Both the position numbers and the translations under genes were made by a program. A stretch of DNA of 64,000 bases from an uncultured Crocinitomix sp. (GTDB taxonomy: Bacteria; Bacteroidota; Bacteroidia; Flavobacteriales_D; Crocinitomicaceae), in the NCBI GenBank assembly GCA_937136425.1, contig CAKZON010000070.1, forward strand, positions 186,001-250,000. Reading direction: 5' to 3'. Below, in pieces: positions 20,213-27,410 of this stretch (within the stretch, counting starts at the first letter, position 1; the number at the start of each line of letters is the position of its first letter). The notes under the pieces were generated by a model. It did not search any database and was not told where the DNA came from. It was given only the letters and a program-made list of their open reading frames with translations.

Positions 20213-20338
20213 AAAAAATATAGCGACAAATGGCTTATAAAAAACAAGGAATAGCCGTGCAATGGACTAAATGAATACACCCATTTCAAAATTTAATTTT
20301 AATCGCTAAATTAGTACGGTTAAAATGCCTACTCTAAC

Positions 20339-21043
20339 GTGAATAAATCAGAAAAAAAAATAGCCATTCTTAGTGGTGCTGGAATAAGCGCCGAAAGTGG
20401 ATTAAGTACCTTCAGAGACAATGATGGTCTTTGGGAAAAATACGATTTAAATGATGTAGCGACAATTGATGCCTGGCACAAAAACCCAGAGCTTGTACTT
20501 TCATTTTATGATGCACGTAGAGCGCAAGTGTTAAAGGCAAACCCCAACAAAGCACATTATGCCTTAGCCGAGTTAGAAAACCACTTTAATGTAGAAATTA
20601 TCACACAAAACATTGACGACTTACACGAACGATCGGGTTCAAGTAATGTTTTACATTTACATGGTGAAATTCTGAAAGGTAGAAGCATTTTGAATGACAT
20701 TCACCTTTACCCTGTAAGTGGCGATATTAAACTGGGAGATTTAACGCCTGACGGGCATCAAATGCGACCACACGTTGTTTGGTTTGGCGAAGCCGTGCCA
20801 AGAATGACGGACGCTGAAGTATTAGTGAGAGAATGTGACATTTTAATTGTTGTAGGAACTTCTTTAAATGTTTACCCGGCAGCAGGATTAAGATATGCTT
20901 GCTCAGATCAATGTGAAAAATTTCTGGTCGACCCTAGTGATTTCCAATTAAGTGGACAACAGTTCGAACACTTCCAAGGATCGGCTACAGAAAAAATACC
21001 TGAACTGGTTAATAAGCTCATTCAAGATTACAAGAGTCCATAA
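20339..21043 (+). CDS. cobB: Sirtuin NAD-dependent protein deacylase lacking the zinc cysteines
   Basis: A 234-residue Sir2 family enzyme that removes acyl groups from lysine using NAD. NAD-binding motifs are G13-A-G-I-S-A-E-S-G and T89-Q-N-I-D-D-L-H-E; the catalytic His is in the VLHLHGE motif (H108 best candidate). Y57-D-A-R60 matches the Tyr-x-x-Arg pair which in class III sirtuins (SIRT5, CobB) selects succinyl and other acidic acyl groups. The four zinc-ligand Cys expected between the catalytic His and the RPHVVWFGE segment are absent; the only cysteines are three near residues 164-192. The start is a GTG at 20339. Divergent from maeB and ended by the hairpin at 21046-21074. Confidence 0.88.
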   Translation: MNKSEKKIAILSGAGISAESGLSTFRDNDGLWEKYDLNDVATIDAWHKNPELVLSFYDARRAQVLKANPNKAHYALAELENHFNVEIITQNIDDLHERSGSSNVLHLHGEILKGRSILNDIHLYPVSGDIKLGDLTPDGHQMRPHVVWFGEAVPRMTDAEVLVRECDILIVVGTSLNVYPAAGLRYACSDQCEKFLVDPSDFQLSGQQFEHFQGSATEKIPELVNKLIQDYKSP

Positions 21044-21045
21044 AA

Positions 21046-21074
21046 AAAGCCCCGACATTTAATGCCAGGGCTTT
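21046..21074. terminator. Bidirectional Rho-independent terminator between the sirtuin and T9SS cargo genes
   Basis: Stem AAAGCCC (21046-21052) pairs with GGGCTTT (21068-21074), with an A-run on the left and T-rich sequence on the right, serving the convergent genes ending at 21043 and 21100. Confidence 0.75.
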
Positions 21075-21099
21075 AATATTTTATTGATGCACTTATCAA

Positions 21100-21840
21100 T
21101 TAGTGTCTTACTATCAACTTCTTAGTTTCTAAGATATTTCCTTCCTTCAAAATTGAGTAGAAATAAACACCGTTTGGTAATTTATCTAGCGCTACTTCAT
21201 TTGTTCCAGCATTTAAGTTTGCTGTTAATACAGCATCACCTAGAATATTGTATAACGTAAAGTTTACATTGTTATGCTCATTTACCATAGTAACATTCAC
21301 AAAGTCAGATGCGGGATTAGGATATACAGAAACCTCTACTTTCACATCCTCCTCAATACTTACTGTTGAACAATACATAACATCAACTGAATCTAATCGA
21401 GCATCAGTCTCATCAATTACATAGTAACGGTATTGTGCACAACCATCAAAACCATTTGTTACATGGTAAGTTGCTAACCAACCTCTATTACCATCATCAA
21501 GGTCACTATCATCTGGCGTAATAAATGGATTCTCTGGAGAAACCGCACCCGCAGAGTAACAAGCTCCAGTTTCAGGATTTGCTCCCCAACACAAATAATC
21601 TTGTGTACCTTCCAACTCAGTAATTTTAATTCTCTCAATACGCAAGTTTAGCGTAGCTCCTGACACATTCTTAACATCAAATTCTTGATGCATATTCTCA
21701 TCCGCCGCATTCAATTCAATAGTAGTACCAGAAACAATATCTTCTCCGTCAGGAAGATAGATTTCAATACCCTGAGCGCTAGCCCCCATTGTGATTGCAA
21801 ACAAACCTAAACAAGTAACGATTTTTTTCATAATTTTCAT
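21100..21840 (-). CDS. Secreted protein with T9SS type A sorting domain
   Basis: A 246-residue exported protein. Residues 1-22 are a signal peptide (ends GASAQ). The central part (about 25-160) is a small beta-rich domain with four cysteines that could form disulfides (YLCWGANPETGACY, DGCAQYRY, MYCST); it contains an NVSGATLNLRIERI strand typical of the short Ig-like modules in such proteins. The C-terminus from about residue 170 is a type A T9SS sorting domain (VSVYPNPASDFVNV, LPNGVYFYSI, ETKKLIVRH), so the protein should cross the outer membrane through SprA and be cut and possibly lipid/sugar anchored. The start could be the Met at 21840 or the one at 21831; a -7 box at 21850-21857 leaves almost no leader for the first. 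Function unknown. Confidence 0.82.
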   Translation of the reverse strand: MKIMKKIVTCLGLFAITMGASAQGIEIYLPDGEDIVSGTTIELNAADENMHQEFDVKNVSGATLNLRIERIKITELEGTQDYLCWGANPETGACYSAGAVSPENPFITPDDSDLDDGNRGWLATYHVTNGFDGCAQYRYYVIDETDARLDSVDVMYCSTVSIEEDVKVEVSVYPNPASDFVNVTMVNEHNNVNFTLYNILGDAVLTANLNAGTNEVALDKLPNGVYFYSILKEGNILETKKLIVRH

Positions 21841-21849
21841 TTATAATAT

Positions 21850-21857
21850 CAAATATA
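21850..21857 (-). promoter_or_regulatory. Promoter -7 box TATATTTG for the type A cargo gene
   Basis: Exact TAnnTTTG on the minus strand ending 9 nt before the first Met codon at 21840, which would make the mRNA nearly leaderless unless the Met at 21831 is used. Confidence 0.5.
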
Positions 21858-22016
21858 CGAAAGATTGAGCATATTCCGTGCCATTCTTAACCAACATAAA
21901 TGAGTTTTGCATTATTAGGGCGTTTTAGGATTTCAAGGATGACTTTGTATAATTCTTTACAATTTGTTTCAATTGTGTTAATTTAGCTAATGATAATATA
22001 AATCAAACTTATAATT

Positions 22017-23882
22017 ATGAAAAAATTACTAATTCCAGTATTAGCCTTAATGGCATCTGGAACTTACGCGCAAACTTATTTCGAGGATGACTTCTCGGGA
22101 GGAATTGGGGATTGGACCCTAACGGATTCAGACGGAGACGAATTTGAATGGGACGCTGTTGATTATGGCGCTGGAGATGGACATGGAAATGTTGCATCAT
22201 CAGCATCTTGGGACTCAGGTGCAGGAGCATTGAACCCTGACAACTGGATGGTTGCTGGACCTATCGATTTAGGAGCTGCAACTGGTACTGTAGTATTACA
22301 GTGGGTTGTTAAAGCACAAGATCCAGATTGGACTGCTGAACAATATACTGCATATGCAGGTACAAGCGGTGACATTGGAGATCTAGCAGGTTCACCATAT
22401 TCAATGAACGAAGTTATTGGCGGAACTGGAGGAGAATATGTTTTACGTTCATTAGACGTATCTGCACTTTCAGGAGAGTCTGATGTATATATTGCATTTA
22501 GACACCATGATGTAACGGATCAATTCCGTTTAAACATTGACGACGTTACAGTTCGTACATTATTAGATTGGGATATCAAAATGGTATCAGTAACTACTGC
22601 TGCTGTTGTTGAAGAAGGTTCTGTTGATATTACAGGTTCTGTTCAAAATAACGGAGCAAACACTATTAACTCTTTCGAATTAGATTGGAATGATGGTACT
22701 GCTCACAGTGAGACTATTACTGCTACAATTGAATCAGGAGAAATTTACAACTTTACTCACCCAACTTCTTTAAGCGCTACAAGTGGTGCTTCATATGATA
22801 TGGATGTTTGTGCAACTGTAGATTCTGATGGAGATGCATCAAATGATTGCTTAAACCACATTGTTTCTTGTGTTGCTGAAATCCCAACAAAATATGTTGT
22901 TGGTGAAGAGAAAACTGGAACATGGTGTGGATGGTGTCCAAGAGGTGCTGTTGCTCTAGAGGAAATGGAAAGCGAGCCATTATTTATCGGAATTGCTGTT
23001 CATAACGGCGATCCTATGACTGTTGATTCATATGACGGTGCGATCGGAACATATGTTCCTGGTGGTTACCCTGGCGGTGGTGTTGACCGTGTGATCCCTG
23101 GAGATCCTTCAGATTTCGCATCTATGTACGCTACACGTTCATCTCACATTCCACCAGCTTCTGTTGAAGTAACTTATGAAGAAGTTGGAGCAAATATCGA
23201 AGTAACAGTTACTGCCAACTTTGTTGGTGCATTATCTGGAGACTATAGATTAGCTGCTGTTGTTACAGAAGATGACGTTACAGGAACAGCTTCTGGTTAC
23301 AACCAAGCTAACTATTACTCAGGTGGAGATGCTGGAGAAATGGGTGGATACGAAGACCTTGCAAATCCTGTTCCTGCTGCTGACATGGTTTATGACCACG
23401 TTGCAAGAGCTTTAGGAAATGACGAAATTTTAGGTGATGCTGGTTCTTTACCTGCAACTATCGACGCTGGTTCAACAGAGTCTTACACTTATACTATTCC
23501 AAAAGGTGCTGATTGGGAATTAAACCAATTACACTTTGTAGGAATGTTAGTTAATGGATCTACAGGAGAAATCTTAAACGCTGGAAAATCTAGCTTTGGA
23601 TTTGATGGAATTGAAGAAGTTGATGCAGCTTTTGAACTTTCAGTATTCCCTAACCCATCTAACGCATTAACATATGTTAAAGTAAGTTTAGTTGAAACTT
23701 CAGATGTGAATGTTGAAATATACAACTCATTAGGAGAATTAGTTTACAGTGAAAACACTCAAAACTTAACTTCTGGTGCTTATATTTACTCAGTTGACGT
23801 TGCTGCATTTGCAGCTGGAATGTACACTGTTAGAACGGTTGTTAACAACACAGTTCAAACAGCTAAACTTTCTGTTCAATAG
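22017..23882 (+). CDS. Secreted choice-of-anchor J / Omp28 protein with C-G-W-C motif and T9SS type A domain
   Basis: A 621-residue exported protein. Signal peptide 1-19. About 20-185 is a choice-of-anchor J (cleaved-adhesin) jelly-roll domain (DDFSGGIGDWTLTDSDG, NPDNWMVAGPIDLG). About 190-285 is an Ig-like repeat with three cysteines. About 288-530 is an Omp28-related domain with a thioredoxin-like start, EKTGTWC304-G-W-C307PRG, followed by IGIAVHNGDPM and the cis-Pro-like GGYPGGGVDR. About 540-621 is a type A T9SS sorting domain (SVFPNPSN, NSLGELVYS, GMYTVRTV). The C-x2-C suggests a redox or disulfide role at the cell surface, which is inference. It is followed by its own terminator but lies next to a TlpA/Omp28 cluster of related character. 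Confidence 0.85.
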   Translation: MKKLLIPVLALMASGTYAQTYFEDDFSGGIGDWTLTDSDGDEFEWDAVDYGAGDGHGNVASSASWDSGAGALNPDNWMVAGPIDLGAATGTVVLQWVVKAQDPDWTAEQYTAYAGTSGDIGDLAGSPYSMNEVIGGTGGEYVLRSLDVSALSGESDVYIAFRHHDVTDQFRLNIDDVTVRTLLDWDIKMVSVTTAAVVEEGSVDITGSVQNNGANTINSFELDWNDGTAHSETITATIESGEIYNFTHPTSLSATSGASYDMDVCATVDSDGDASNDCLNHIVSCVAEIPTKYVVGEEKTGTWCGWCPRGAVALEEMESEPLFIGIAVHNGDPMTVDSYDGAIGTYVPGGYPGGGVDRVIPGDPSDFASMYATRSSHIPPASVEVTYEEVGANIEVTVTANFVGALSGDYRLAAVVTEDDVTGTASGYNQANYYSGGDAGEMGGYEDLANPVPAADMVYDHVARALGNDEILGDAGSLPATIDAGSTESYTYTIPKGADWELNQLHFVGMLVNGSTGEILNAGKSSFGFDGIEEVDAAFELSVFPNPSNALTYVKVSLVETSDVNVEIYNSLGELVYSENTQNLTSGAYIYSVDVAAFAAGMYTVRTVVNNTVQTAKLSVQ

Positions 23883-23904
23883 TAAACGAACTATAAAATT
23901 TTAA

Positions 23905-23937
23905 AGAGGGGGTGGCGAAAGTCACCCCTTTTTTTAT
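23905..23937 (+). terminator. Rho-independent terminator after the Omp28/T9SS gene
   Basis: GGGGTG (23909-23914) pairs with CACCCC (23923-23928) around a GCGAAAGT loop and is followed by a run of seven or more T. Confidence 0.8.
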
Positions 23938-24053
23938 TCAATAGATCCTGAACATATAATAAACACAGGGATACAATCAACATGAGAATTTGTTCTTGGG
24001 AAATCAACAATAAAAGAAATAAAGTGTTGTTCTGCGAAAAATTAATCCCTATT

Positions 24054-24087
24054 TTTGATGCTATATATCAGTTTGGTCTGATATTTG
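24054..24087 (+). promoter_or_regulatory. Possible promoter for the tlpA-barrel-Omp28 operon
   Basis: TTTG (24054-24057), a 22-nt spacer, then GATATTTG (24080-24087), one mismatch from TAnnTTTG. The leader would be about 18 nt and contain AAGGA 11 nt before the ATG at 24112. Confidence 0.35.
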
Positions 24088-24111
24088 AATTCAACAAGGA
24101 AAAATACAACT

Positions 24112-24651
24112 ATGAAAAAAATAAGTTTACTATTAGCACTAGCAATTGGAGTTATTGGAGGATCGTCATTTATTAATACTGATGATGGAGGTCTTGGAAA
24201 AACAATGCCGTCTGTTATGTTAGAAAATTTAGATGGAGATCAAATTAACTCGGCTGACCTAGACAATGATGGGAATCCAATAGTGATTTCTTTCTGGGCA
24301 ACATGGTGTAAACCTTGTAGATTAGAATTGAACACAATCATGGACGAATATGAAACTATGCAAGATAGCATGGGATTAAAATTGATTGCTGTATCAATTG
24401 ATGACGAACGTAACAAAAGTAAAGTAAGACCAGTTGTTGATGCTGAAGGTTGGGATTATGACGTATGGTTAGATTCAAACAGTGATTTAAAAAGAGCTAT
24501 GGGTGTAAATTACCCTCCACAAACATTTGTTTTAAACGGAGAAGGTAAAATTGTATACTCTCACGTAGGTTTTGTTCCTGGTGATGAAGAAGATTTGTAT
24601 GATTTTCTTTGGGATCTTCATGAAAATAAAGAAACAACAAGCTCACACTAA
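24112..24651 (+). CDS. TlpA family periplasmic thioredoxin-like protein
   Basis: A 179-residue exported thioredoxin-fold protein. Residues 1-20 are a signal peptide or membrane anchor. The redox motif is W65-C66-K-P-C69 in SFWATWCKPCR; the cis-proline is in the NYPPQTFVL loop (P135/P136), and the SFWATWC-to-cis-Pro spacing is normal for TlpA/ResA. These two cysteines are the only ones present. The frame extends to 24085, but the ATG at 24112 is preceded by AAGGA and directly starts the signal peptide. Family members reduce or exchange disulfides outside the cytoplasm. The next gene, a predicted barrel, begins 42 nt downstream, so co-transcription is likely. Confidence 0.88.
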   Translation: MKKISLLLALAIGVIGGSSFINTDDGGLGKTMPSVMLENLDGDQINSADLDNDGNPIVISFWATWCKPCRLELNTIMDEYETMQDSMGLKLIAVSIDDERNKSKVRPVVDAEGWDYDVWLDSNSDLKRAMGVNYPPQTFVLNGEGKIVYSHVGFVPGDEEDLYDFLWDLHENKETTSSH

Positions 24652-24693
24652 ATTAAACCACACCCACCCAATCATAAGTCTAATTCAAGCTAA

Positions 24694-26346
24694 ATGAAAA
24701 AAATCATCTTGGGATTCTTAAGTCTAACCACTTTTTGTTCATACGGACAATTTGGTCAAGGCGGAAATGTTACTGGTAACATGGAATCAAATGTGCAAGT
24801 TTTAAGCACGGACACTTTAATTGGAGCTGTTGCTCCAGACCAAAAAGTAGTAGCCAATTCTTACATGAATGTCAACTACTCTGTTGGTAAATTTAGAGCT
24901 GGTGCACGTTTTGAAAGTTACTTACCCGCGATTGCAGGTTATCCTGCTTTTTACTCGGGTAGTGGAATGCCTTATAAGTATGTGCAATATGCAGGAGAAA
25001 GAATTACGGTAACTGCAGGTAATTTTTATGAGCAATTTGGAAGTGGTTTAATATTTAGATCTTATGAAGAGCGCGCTTTAGGATTAGACAACGCTATGGA
25101 AGGAGCAAGCATTCGTTTCTCTCCATTAAAAGGGGTTGATTTTAAAGGTGTAATAGGAAGACAACGTGTCAACTTTTTTGAGGGGCAACGTTTTAATTCG
25201 GACGGTGTTGTTAGAGGGTTTGACGGTAGCTTAAACCTAAATGAAGTGATTCCTGCATTTAGTGATTCTAAATTTAAAGTTACTGTAGCTGGAAGTATTG
25301 TTAGTCGTTATCAACCTACAAGCAATGATACATTGATTCTGCCTAAGAACGTAGGAGCATATGGTGGACGTATTGACATGAAATACTCACGCTTTTATTT
25401 AAACGCCGAGTATATTCACAAGGATAATGACCCTAACGAGCAAAACAATTGGATTTACAATTCAGGTCATGGTGCGATAGTAAACATGGGATATTCTCAA
25501 AAAGGATTGGGTATTATCTTAACTGCCAAGTCTCTTGATAATATGACTTTTAGATCGGACAGAAACACGATTGGAAACCAAGCATTTATTAATTACTTAC
25601 CTGCAACTAGTAATAACCACACGTATAACTTAGCAGGTACGCTTTATCCATACGCAACTAATTTAAATGGTGAGGTAGCTTACCAATTAGACGTTTTATA
25701 CAAAATTCCAAAGAAAAGTAAGCTAGGTGGTAAATATGGCACAGACTTGCATTTAAACATTGCTTTAGCAACAGATTATAAACGTGACACAGAAGGTGCA
25801 GATTGGGCTAAGAACAGAGTTTCATACATAGCGCAGCCTTTTGCAATGACGGATAGTATATTCAATTTTGATTTCAACTTCCACATTAAGCGTAAATTCA
25901 ATAAAAAATGGAAAGCTAGTGCTCATTACTTTCACTTCGTGTACAATAATGACGTAAATGAAGTTACAAAACTAGCTAAGCACTATATCACATCTGACAT
26001 TGGAGTGATTGATGTTTCATACAAAATCAACAGAAAGCATTCTATTCGTGCAGAAGTACAGGGACTATTTACTAAAAAAGATAGAGGAAATTGGGCTACT
26101 GCGGTAATTGAATATACAATTTCTCCTAAGTGGTTTTTTACTGTTATGGACCAGTTTAATTATGGTCATCCAGATGAAAATTTACAAATCCACTATTTAT
26201 TAGGTGCTTTTGGTTATACACATAACAACTCACGTTTTATGTTTATGTATGGTAAGCAAAGAGAAGGAATTTTATGTGTGGGCGGTGTTTGTAGACCTGT
26301 TCCAGCAACGAATGGATTAACATTCACATTTACACAATCGTTTTAA
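24694..26346 (+). CDS. Predicted outer-membrane beta-barrel, DUF6029-like, with C-terminal C-x4-C
   Basis: A 550-residue protein with a signal peptide (1-18) and then a long succession of amphipathic beta strands, ending in TFTFTQSF with the terminal Phe of outer-membrane barrels. It resembles the family I remember as DUF6029 (NVQVLSTDTLIGA, AGNFYEQFGSGL); that name is from memory. The mature chain has exactly two cysteines, C528 and C533, in ILCVGGVCRPVPATNG just before the last strand. It lies between tlpA and an Omp28 lipoprotein gene (17 nt to the latter). A close paralogue is encoded at 27411-29054 and keeps the cysteine segment unchanged. Function unknown; a link to thiol chemistry follows from its neighbours. 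Confidence 0.75.
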   Translation: MKKIILGFLSLTTFCSYGQFGQGGNVTGNMESNVQVLSTDTLIGAVAPDQKVVANSYMNVNYSVGKFRAGARFESYLPAIAGYPAFYSGSGMPYKYVQYAGERITVTAGNFYEQFGSGLIFRSYEERALGLDNAMEGASIRFSPLKGVDFKGVIGRQRVNFFEGQRFNSDGVVRGFDGSLNLNEVIPAFSDSKFKVTVAGSIVSRYQPTSNDTLILPKNVGAYGGRIDMKYSRFYLNAEYIHKDNDPNEQNNWIYNSGHGAIVNMGYSQKGLGIILTAKSLDNMTFRSDRNTIGNQAFINYLPATSNNHTYNLAGTLYPYATNLNGEVAYQLDVLYKIPKKSKLGGKYGTDLHLNIALATDYKRDTEGADWAKNRVSYIAQPFAMTDSIFNFDFNFHIKRKFNKKWKASAHYFHFVYNNDVNEVTKLAKHYITSDIGVIDVSYKINRKHSIRAEVQGLFTKKDRGNWATAVIEYTISPKWFFTVMDQFNYGHPDENLQIHYLLGAFGYTHNNSRFMFMYGKQREGILCVGGVCRPVPATNGLTFTFTQSF

Positions 26347-26363
26347 AATAAATTTGTATTGAT

Positions 26364-27281
26364 ATGAAAACTTACATCAAACTATTAGGCTTTGTATTAA
26401 TTGCAGGAACAGCAATTACAACCTCTTGTGACAAAGTAACCTATCCAAATGTGATCATTACGGATTTAGATACGAATATTTTTCCAGGTAATTTTATTGA
26501 TTACGATTATCCAACTTTTGAGGAAAATACAAATACAGAAAAAAATGTAGTTATAGCGGATTATACGGGACATAAATGTAACTTTTGCCCACCAGCAGCA
26601 GAAGCAGCTGAGGCCGTTGCAGATGCTAACCCTGGACGTGTATTTATCGCTTCAATTCACGCTTCTGCTGAGCCAGGAGGTGCAGGATCATTCCAAGCTG
26701 TAGATGAAGATTTCCCAAGAGATTTCACTAATCCTCAAGGATTAGAAATGGCTTCTGAATTTTATAGTTTAGGAGTTGGTTTTGGTGGAAATCCAAGAGG
26801 GAATGTAAACCGCGTACCTGACGAAGATGGATTATTCTTTTCTTTCGCTGTAGAATGGTCGGCTAAGACAGATGAAGTACTTGAGACACCTTTAAATGTT
26901 AATCTTCAAGCAAAATCTAATTACTACGCTGAAACTGGAGGAGTTTTCTTACATGTTGAAACTGATTTCATTAATGATCTTGAAGGAAATTACAATATTG
27001 TAGTTTACGCAATAGAGAATTCATTTGTATCTCCACAAAAACAACCAGATGGTTCAACAGATGAAGACTATGTTCATCATGATATCCATATTGGTAACGT
27101 ATTCGAAGAAACTTGGGGACGAGGAATTGCATCAGGTAGCACGGCTGCAGGCACAAAAGTGTCAACTGATTTTTCTTATACATTACCAGAAGGCTTAACG
27201 AATGACGACATGCACTTTTTAGTTCTTGTATTCAACCGTGAAACCTACGAAATCGAGCAAGTAATTAAACACGCGTTTTAA
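26364..27281 (+). CDS. Omp28-related lipoprotein with C-N-F-C motif
   Basis: A 305-residue lipoprotein. The signal ends at TTSC with lipid Cys22. The rest matches Omp28-related proteins: a thioredoxin-like beginning with a motif YTGHKC72-N-F-C75PPAAEAAE, FIASIHASAEPGG, and a probable cis-Pro loop GFGGNPRGNVNR, then a beta-rich C-terminal half. C72 and C75 are the only cysteines besides the lipidated one. Omp28-type proteins are outer-membrane or surface proteins of unknown role, first described in Porphyromonas gingivalis. Position directly after the tlpA and barrel genes points to a shared function; a terminator follows at 27318-27343. Confidence 0.83.
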   Translation: MKTYIKLLGFVLIAGTAITTSCDKVTYPNVIITDLDTNIFPGNFIDYDYPTFEENTNTEKNVVIADYTGHKCNFCPPAAEAAEAVADANPGRVFIASIHASAEPGGAGSFQAVDEDFPRDFTNPQGLEMASEFYSLGVGFGGNPRGNVNRVPDEDGLFFSFAVEWSAKTDEVLETPLNVNLQAKSNYYAETGGVFLHVETDFINDLEGNYNIVVYAIENSFVSPQKQPDGSTDEDYVHHDIHIGNVFEETWGRGIASGSTAAGTKVSTDFSYTLPEGLTNDDMHFLVLVFNRETYEIEQVIKHAF

Positions 27282-27317
27282 TTACTCAACACGTTCTCAA
27301 TCTCTTTCTGACAAAAT

Positions 27318-27343
27318 AGGAGTTACATTTTAGCTCCTTTTTT
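27318..27343 (+). terminator. Rho-independent terminator between the Omp28 lipoprotein and second barrel gene
   Basis: AGGAGTTA (27318-27325) pairs with TAGCTCCT (27331-27338), one G-U pair, 5-nt loop, followed by T-rich sequence. Confidence 0.7.
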
Positions 27344-27410
27344 AATATTGCTAGATGTTAATCTTTTGTGATATAATGCTACATTGCGGTGTAAAATTCA
27401 AACCTGCAAC

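Noticed and set aside
20179..20289. N-terminal extension of the malic enzyme frame containing a hydrophobic segment
   Set aside because: It would add 37 residues foreign to MaeB; a GGAG and a TATATTTG promoter box place the start at 20178.
23982..24176. 64-residue frame before tlpA
   Set aside because: Overlaps the tlpA start in another frame, and its sequence shows no domain or signal; it lies across the predicted promoter.
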